A DNA stretch of 9,981 bases, taken from NCBI GenBank assembly GCA_024275555.1, contig JAJRYW010000223.1, positions 1 to 9,981 of the forward strand, in the 5' to 3' direction. Below are positions 5,442-9,981 of the stretch, in pieces. The DNA comes from Calditrichota bacterium. GTDB taxonomy: Bacteria > Calditrichota > Calditrichia > RBG-13-44-9 > J075. Position 1 is the first letter of the stretch. Every line of letters starts with the position of its first letter. Under the pieces are notes generated by a model, which saw only the letters and a program-made list of their open reading frames with translations, was not told where the DNA came from and searched no databases. Both the position numbers and the translations under genes were made by a program.

Positions 5442-7451
5442 ATGAAGTCTATTGTTTTATTATTGGCTCTCCTATTCTCCTACCCCATATTCGCCGGAGA
5501 CCCGTATCTCGATTCCCTGAACTATAAATTTGAAACGCTTGCCCCGGAACCGCAGCACACCCAGGTCTCCCAGGTCATCGCTCACCTGCTTACCCAAATG
5601 CATTATAAAAAACGGAGTCTGGACGATTCATTATCCTCCGAGGTGTTTGACCGCTACCTGGAAAAACTGGATGGCAATAAACTTTATTTCCTGGAGTCGG
5701 ATATTCACGAATTTGAAAAACATCGCTATAATTTTGATGATTATATCCGCAGCGGGAATTTACGCGCCCCGTTTGCAATTTTTACCATATACCAGAAGCG
5801 CTTTCAGGAGCGCATGGAGTATGTCTTCCAGCGGCTGGAAAGGCCCTTTGATTTCAGCAAGGATGAATACATCGAGTTAGACCGCGAGGATATGCCCTGG
5901 CCCAAGACCGCCGAGGAGCTGGACGAAGCCTGGCGGAAACGTATCAAACACCAGGCCCTGAATTTAAAAATCGCCGGCAAAGAGTGGCCGGATATTCAAA
6001 AAACATTGCGCAAGCGTTACAAGCGTACCATAAAGAATATTTCGCAAAGCCAGCCCGAGGATATTTTTCAAATCTTAATGAACTCCCTGGCGGAGTCGTA
6101 CGATCCGCACACCAACTACTTCTCGCCCAAGAATTACGATGATTTTAAGATTCGCATGAGCCAATCCCTGGAAGGGATCGGGGCGCGCTTGTCCAGCGAG
6201 GATGATTACACCAAAGTGGTGGACATTATTACGGGCGGGCCGGCGGATAAGAGCAACCTGCTCCACCCCAACGACCGCATTACCGGCGTGGGACAGGGCG
6301 AAGAGGGAGAGATCGTCGATGTGATCGGCTGGCGGTTGGACGACGTGGTGCAGATGATCCGGGGCCGCAAAGGCACCGTGGTTCGGCTGGAAGTGCTGCG
6401 GGCAGACGCCCCGGCAGGCAGTTTACCGGACACGATTGCCATCGTGCGCGACAAGGTGAAGCTGGAAGACCAATCCGCCAAAGCCGATACGCTGCACATC
6501 ATCCATGAAGGAGAAAAACGCCTTTTCGGGGTGATCACCGTGCCGGTGTTTTATTCCGATTACGAAGCCCGCCGCCGGGGCGAGCGAGACTACAAATCCA
6601 CTTCCCGCGACGTGCGTAAACTCCTGGAGGAATTGAAAGCCGAGGGAGTAGAAGGCGTCATCATCGATTTGCGCCGCAACGGGGGCGGTTTTCTCAACGA
6701 AGCGGTGGACTTAACCGGGCTGTTTATCGACGAAGGGCCGGTGGTGCAGGTGCGCAGCAGTTCCGGGCGTGTTTCCATAGAACGCGATAACGATCCCGGC
6801 ATAACTTACGACGGCCCGTTGTTGGTGCTGATAGACCGGCTCAGCGCCTCGGCCTCGGAAATTTTTGCCGCAGCCATCCAGGATTATAAACGCGGCCTGG
6901 TGGTTGGCAGCCAGTCTTTTGGCAAAGGAACCGTGCAGAATGCGGTGGGACTAAACCGCTACTTGCGGCTGCCCTCCCAGAAGTTGGGCCAGCTAAAACT
7001 GACCGTGGCGAAGTTTTACCGGATCAACGGCGGCAGCACCCAGCACGTGGGGGTAGTGCCGGATATCTCCTTCCCCTCGCGCTTCAACTTTGCCCAGATC
7101 GGTGAAAGCGCCCGGGAAAACGCCCTGCTGTGGGACCAAATCGCCCCGGTAAAATACCAGGAAGTCAGCCGCCTGGAACGTTTTCTGCCCGAGTTAAAAA
7201 AACGCCACGACCTGCGCGCCGCCGTCGACCCGGTCTACCGCAAAACCGTGGAAGAGTATAAAGAGATTAAAGCGCACAGCAACGACTCGCGACTGACTTT
7301 GAATGAAGAGCAACGGCGCGCCGAGCGTGCAAAAAGGAACGACTCCGACGAAGACGATCCGGAGGAAGAGAAGGAAGAAAAAGATGCGTTTCTGCTGGAG
7401 AGCGCCCACATTTTGGGCGACCTGATTGCCCTGCTACACCGGCAGCCGTAA
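5442..7451 (+). CDS. prc: Prc/Tsp-type C-terminal processing peptidase (S41A), periplasmic
   Basis: A 669-residue serine protease that degrades periplasmic proteins from their C-termini; in E. coli the homologue trims lipoproteins and a peptidoglycan hydrolase. In order it has a signal peptide (MKSIVLLLALLFSYPIFA, cleavage near residue 18), the helical N-terminal domain of long Prc proteins (to about 215), a PDZ domain (about 239-320) and an S41 protease domain (about 340-550). It ends in the C-terminal DUF3340 domain with an acidic stretch and DAFLLESAHILGDLIALL. Catalytic Ser470 lies in SASASEIF and Lys495 in FGKGTVQ, 25 residues apart as in E. coli Prc, with the conserved Asp481. The ATG at 5442 has TGAGG six bases upstream; an in-frame TTG at 5430 lies inside that site. 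The gene stands alone and is divergent from the cox cluster. Complete and probably active. Confidence 0.96.
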   Translation: MKSIVLLLALLFSYPIFAGDPYLDSLNYKFETLAPEPQHTQVSQVIAHLLTQMHYKKRSLDDSLSSEVFDRYLEKLDGNKLYFLESDIHEFEKHRYNFDDYIRSGNLRAPFAIFTIYQKRFQERMEYVFQRLERPFDFSKDEYIELDREDMPWPKTAEELDEAWRKRIKHQALNLKIAGKEWPDIQKTLRKRYKRTIKNISQSQPEDIFQILMNSLAESYDPHTNYFSPKNYDDFKIRMSQSLEGIGARLSSEDDYTKVVDIITGGPADKSNLLHPNDRITGVGQGEEGEIVDVIGWRLDDVVQMIRGRKGTVVRLEVLRADAPAGSLPDTIAIVRDKVKLEDQSAKADTLHIIHEGEKRLFGVITVPVFYSDYEARRRGERDYKSTSRDVRKLLEELKAEGVEGVIIDLRRNGGGFLNEAVDLTGLFIDEGPVVQVRSSSGRVSIERDNDPGITYDGPLLVLIDRLSASASEIFAAAIQDYKRGLVVGSQSFGKGTVQNAVGLNRYLRLPSQKLGQLKLTVAKFYRINGGSTQHVGVVPDISFPSRFNFAQIGESARENALLWDQIAPVKYQEVSRLERFLPELKKRHDLRAAVDPVYRKTVEEYKEIKAHSNDSRLTLNEEQRRAERAKRNDSDEDDPEEEKEEKDAFLLESAHILGDLIALLHRQP

Positions 7452-7551
7452 GGACATCAGAGAATAATCTGATTGAAATACCATAATTTTGATTCACTTT
7501 TCAGGTTCTACTTGACCGGTGAGCCCTTCAACTTATGCTCAGGACAGGCAG

Positions 7552-7890
7552 ATGGATAGAGAATTCGAGGATTACTTAAAAGACATTTTAGATGCTATGA
7601 AGAAGACGCAACATTTCATAGATGGCCTTTCCTATGAAGAATTTTCACAGGATGATAAAACCGTATTTGCCGTCATCCGGGCCTTGGAAATCATCGGTGA
7701 AGCAACTAAAAATATGCCCGATGACATTCGCAAAGAGAATCCCGGTGTTCCCTGGAAAGAGATGGCGGGAATGCGAGACATCCTGATTCACGACTATTTT
7801 GGCGTTGACATGGAAACCGTTTGGCTGACTATAACAGAGAAAATCCCCAAAGTTAAACCATTGCTTCAGAAAATATTGGACAATAGATGA
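7552..7890 (+). CDS. hepT: HEPN-domain toxin, HepT/DUF86 family
   Basis: A 112-residue, all-alpha protein of the DUF86/HepT family, a predicted RNase toxin of a HEPN-MNT module. The catalytic RX4HXY motif is intact as RDILIHDY: Arg75, His80 and Tyr82. The segment ALEIIGEATKNMP (44-56) is also typical. In characterised modules the partner MNT enzyme adenylylates the motif tyrosine and silences the RNase. The start is the ATG at 7552, with AGGACAGG just upstream; a GTG at 7519 would add eleven residues not usual for the family. Its stop overlaps the next gene's start in ATGA, so the two are translationally coupled. Composition is more AT-rich than prc and cox, consistent with horizontal acquisition. 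Confidence 0.93.
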   Translation: MDREFEDYLKDILDAMKKTQHFIDGLSYEEFSQDDKTVFAVIRALEIIGEATKNMPDDIRKENPGVPWKEMAGMRDILIHDYFGVDMETVWLTITEKIPKVKPLLQKILDNR

Positions 7891-8180
7891 AAAACTTAGC
7901 GGAATTAAAACAAATTTTACAGGACCATAAAGAAGAACTGCACCGGGAATATGGAGTGACCGAAATCGGAATTTTTGGCTCGTATGCTAAAAATGAACAA
8001 AGTGAAGTAAGCGACCTTGATATAATGGTTGAATTTCACAAAGCGATTGATCTGTTCACTTTTGTGAAATTGAAAATTTATCTTTCCGACTTGCTGAATG
8101 TCAAGGTGGACCTGGTGATGAAAAAAGCCCTGAAGCCCGGGATCGGGAAGCGCATTTTGAAAGAGGTGGTGTATATCTAA
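7887..8180 (+). CDS. mntA: MNT-domain nucleotidyltransferase antitoxin (MntA family)
   Basis: A 97-residue minimal nucleotidyltransferase, the antitoxin partner of the HEPN protein encoded just upstream. The fold signature GSYAKNEQSEVSDLDIMVEF runs from Gly31. It gives GS-x10-D-x-D with Ser32, Asp43 and Asp45, and the third metal-binding carboxylate is Asp75 in VKVDLV. All catalytic residues are present, so it should be able to adenylylate the toxin rather than only bind it. The C-terminus ALKPGIGKRILKEVVYI is characteristic of the family. The start ATG at 7887 overlaps the hepT stop by four bases, which keeps toxin and antitoxin levels linked. Confidence 0.94.
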   Translation: MKNLAELKQILQDHKEELHREYGVTEIGIFGSYAKNEQSEVSDLDIMVEFHKAIDLFTFVKLKIYLSDLLNVKVDLVMKKALKPGIGKRILKEVVYI

Positions 8181-8218
8181 AAAAACACGGATAACGCATA
8201 TTCGACAAATTTTTGTAG

Positions 8219-8254
8219 TGTAGGTCGGGTTAGAAAAACGTAACCCGCCCTACA
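8219..8254. repeat. TAGGTCGGGTTA stem-loop repeat after the toxin-antitoxin pair
   Basis: Inverted repeat with 14-bp arms (TGTAGGTCGGGTTA and TAACCCGCCCTACA, one mismatch) around an 8-base loop. Stem-loops of the form TAGGTCGGGTTA...TAACCCG are known as dispersed repeats in many unrelated bacterial genomes. A T-run lies at 8275-8282, but about 20 bases away, so a standard terminator is unlikely. The stem may still stall or protect hepT-mntA RNA. The rest of the 8181-8392 spacer shows nothing else. Confidence 0.65.
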
Positions 8255-8392
8255 ACTTTCTACTGTATAGCATCTTTTTTTTACGCTACCCCCTTCACTC
8301 CCCAGCTACCGGCGACAGGCCCTTAATGGACAATAGATGGTCGAAACCCGCTACCAGAAACGGTGCAAGTATAAAGTTTAGTTGAGGTGTAG

Positions 8393-9550
8393 TTATAAAC
8401 CAAGTTCTTGGAGTCCCTGTTGCCAGGGGAAGCAATGCACATTGTCAATTTTTTTGGCTATTGGATCAAGTGAAAGACAGAAAGACTCACTATTAGCAAT
8501 ATCCTTTCCCAGGGAATTTAGCCCGCGAAGATCATCTTCAGTAACCCGTTCCGTAGATTTGATTTCAACCAAAGCCCGCTTGAGCCCAGGACGGCTAATA
8601 ATCAAATCAATCTCAACACCACTTTGTGTTCTAAGGTAGGACAATTGATAGTCTTTTTGGGCATAGGATTGCAGCCGCCAGATTTCATTGATCAGGAAAT
8701 GTTCAAAAGCATAGCCGTAAGCATATGTTTGTGGTTTCAATTCGACGGTCAGAGTATTTTCCAGGGCCCGTTGTACACCCGTGTCAAAAAAATAAAATCT
8801 GGGATTACCAGCCTGGCGTTTACGAATGGACTCATGAAAGGGTTCCAGTAGAAAACCGATCAATGTATCCTCGAGAATCTCAAAATAGGTTTGAACGGTT
8901 GGAGTGCTGGCGCCAATTTCCCGGGCAATTTTTGAATAATTAATAATGCGTCCATTCATCTGTGCTGCTACATACAAGAAACGACGAAACGGTTCCAACC
9001 TCCTAATAATCTGTTCCTGTAAGATTTCCTCCCGAAGGTACGTGTGCGCATACGCACGCAAGAAACTACATTTATCCTCATGGTTGTCAATGGCAAAAAT
9101 GCCTGGCAATGTTCCGTAGGAGAGAGCAAGTTCCAAAGAAAATTTTTCTCCGATTTCCCGCGCAGTTAAGGGAAACAAGCGCCGAACAAACGCCCTTCCG
9201 GCTAATAGGTTTGCCCCTCCATATTTCAGTTTCCGGGCGCTCGAGCCAGAGAGAGCAAATTTTAAACGAGATGATTCAATCTGCTGGTGAACCAAATCCA
9301 ACAATTTGGGAATCTTTTGAATTTCATCAATAATAACCCACTCCATGCTTTCCGGCAATGCAGCAAGTTGTTCTACCAATGTTTTTGGACGTAAAGTATA
9401 AATTTCATTTTGCTCCGGATCGAGTAAGTCTATATAAAGCGCCTGGGTAGGTGAGAAGCGTTGCTTGAGCAGAAAAGTTTATCCAACTCCACGTGGACCA
9501 AATAAAAAAAAGCTATTGTTTTGGGGAAGCTGAAGGATTCTTTTAAACAT
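8393..9550 (-). pseudogene. AAA/DUF4143 ATPase interrupted by a stop codon at the Walker A lysine
   Basis: Read from the ATG at 9550, this 386-codon frame is a complete member of the AAA_14/DUF4143 ATPase family (usually about 380 residues). These are accessory proteins of poorly known role. The protein starts MFKRILQLPQNNSFFLFG. The P-loop reads GPRGVG-stop-T, with TAA (9481-9479) exactly where GPRGVGKT needs its lysine, codon 24. After that the frame stays open to the end. It shows Walker B VIIDEIQKIP (Asp75, Glu76), sensor-like ALSGSSARKL near 96-105, and the DUF4143 part. The latter ends in a PD-(D/E)XK-like pattern: Asp315, Glu329 and Lys331 in GVEIDL and LVEIKST. One base change (AAA to TAA) explains everything, so decay is recent or the read is wrong. 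A TTG at 9379 could give a 328-residue product lacking the P-loop. Confidence 0.85.
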
Positions 9551-9573
9551 ATTTTAAATTTGCCCGACATATT

Positions 9574-9605
9574 TAAAGTATACTTTACAAATATATGCGC
9601 GACAA
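9574..9605 (-). promoter_or_regulatory. Sigma70-like promoter of the DUF4143 ATPase with palindrome on the -10 box
   Basis: On the minus strand, TTGTCG (9605-9600) and TATACT (9582-9577) are separated by exactly 17 bp and match the -35 and -10 consensus at four and five of six bases. The RNA start would lie near 9570, giving a leader of about 20 bases before the ATG at 9550. The perfect 14-bp palindrome TAAAGTATACTTTA (9574-9587) covers the -10 box and could be an operator. No strong ribosome binding site is visible. Confidence 0.55.
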
Positions 9606-9981
9606 AACTAAAAAACAAGGAACGATATAGATCTGTTATGGGATAAGAGAATGGTACCTACTCAGATAGTTTTAGACGGTCCCCAAGAGATGGCAACGTC
9701 ATATGCTCTGATGCTGTTAGTGCTTAGTGTGAATTTACTATATTATCGCATAGACTGTGTAAGTGGGTATCGTGTCAGTCTGAGCTTGTCGAAGAGTGAA
9801 CTGCCAATCTCAATTGTTCCACGTTCTACCTGATAGTTGCAGAGAATGTATGACTGGAGGTTATCACTCAATCGGAATTGTGAATTGAGAAAATTCCTCT
9901 CTCGAATTCATCCAATCTATTTTCTGTATTTATTCATTCACCCCCACCCCTTCCATAATCATCGGGGCTATTTTCCCCAAT
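9606..9981. other. Gene-free right end
   Basis: About 375 bp upstream of the ATPase promoter hold no gene I can support on either strand. The only plus-strand frame of note (9651-9833) lacks a ribosome binding site and resembles no family I know. The stretch is AT-rich until a short C-rich block near 9940-9952. It includes a copy of a GAGCTTGTCGAAG-type repeat (9774-9799). Confidence 0.6.
9774..9799 (+). repeat. GAGCTTGTCGAAG-type dispersed repeat fragment
   Basis: The sequence GTCAGTCTGAGCTTGTCGAA, continuing with GAGTGA, matches from memory a short intergenic repeat seen in very many bacterial genomes (consensus near TCAGNCTGAGCTTGTCGAAGG). Only one copy lies in this window, and its usual partner arm is not visible, so it is probably a remnant. 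Confidence 0.4.

Noticed and set aside
7456..7473. ATCAGA-N6-TCTGAT dyad just after the prc stop, as a terminator
   Set aside because: Only 6-bp AT-rich arms and no T-run follows, so it is too weak to call a terminator.
7876..8340. Repeated 13-mer TGGACAATAGATG at the end of hepT and near 8328
   Set aside because: One 13-base match in a 10-kb window is expected about once by chance, and the flanks do not match.
9651..9833. 60-codon plus-strand open frame
   Set aside because: No ribosome binding site, no family resemblance, and its 3' part runs through the GAGCTTGTCGAAG repeat.
9930..9980. C-terminal end of a minus-strand gene entering from the right (16 codons, ending GVGVNE then TAA)
   Set aside because: The reading is plausible, but 16 codons with no recognisable motif cannot be told from chance.

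Overview
The window looks like a chromosomal stretch of a Gram-negative bacterium. The evidence is a long Prc-type periplasmic protease with a signal peptide, and a CoxG-like membrane-tethered protein. Metabolic genes are GC-rich, while the spacers and the right-hand accessory genes are AT-rich. The lineage cannot be fixed from sequence alone; a member of the FCB group or a related environmental lineage is only a guess.

Left half, minus strand, read right to left. It holds an aerobic carbon-monoxide-dehydrogenase-like (xanthine oxidase family) molybdenum hydroxylase cluster. The order is coxS-type [2Fe-2S] subunit (4875-4381), coxL-type molybdopterin subunit (4334-1959), coxG-type SRPBCC/membrane-anchor protein (1956-1348), a 639-bp repeat-filled gap, and coxM-type FAD subunit (708 to beyond position 1). 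All three enzyme subunits and the accessory protein are present. The large subunit carries the YRGAGR active-site loop (form II / other hydroxylase), not the CxSFR loop of proven CO oxidisers, so the substrate is open. Electrons would pass from molybdopterin through the two [2Fe-2S] clusters to FAD.

The gap between coxG and coxM (709-1347) has no gene. It contains several strong dyads: a double palindrome upstream of coxM, a GATCCCGG hairpin, a CGTTCCAGGC hairpin with an inverted partial copy, and a GCGTTCCCAAAG hairpin. A 13-bp direct repeat with 229/230-bp spacing lies before the last two hairpins.

Centre. A 566-bp divergent spacer (4876-5441) carries a candidate coxS promoter framed by an inverted repeat, and a GC-rich repeat remnant. 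It separates the cox cluster from a plus-strand prc gene (5442-7451), which encodes a complete C-terminal processing peptidase with catalytic Ser470 and Lys495.

Right side. This is an AT-rich accessory stretch. It has a HEPN-MNT toxin-antitoxin pair (7552-8180, overlapping by ATGA) with intact motifs on both partners, then a dispersed-type hairpin. After that comes a minus-strand AAA/DUF4143 ATPase (9550-8393) that is full length except for one in-frame TAA exactly at the Walker A lysine codon, so it is a very fresh pseudogene or a read error. A good sigma70-like promoter with a 14-bp palindrome on its -10 box precedes it. The last 430 bp hold no gene I can support.

I see no clearly new multi-gene system. 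The most notable signals are the Walker A nonsense codon, the double palindrome before coxM, and the modular repeats splitting the cox operon.
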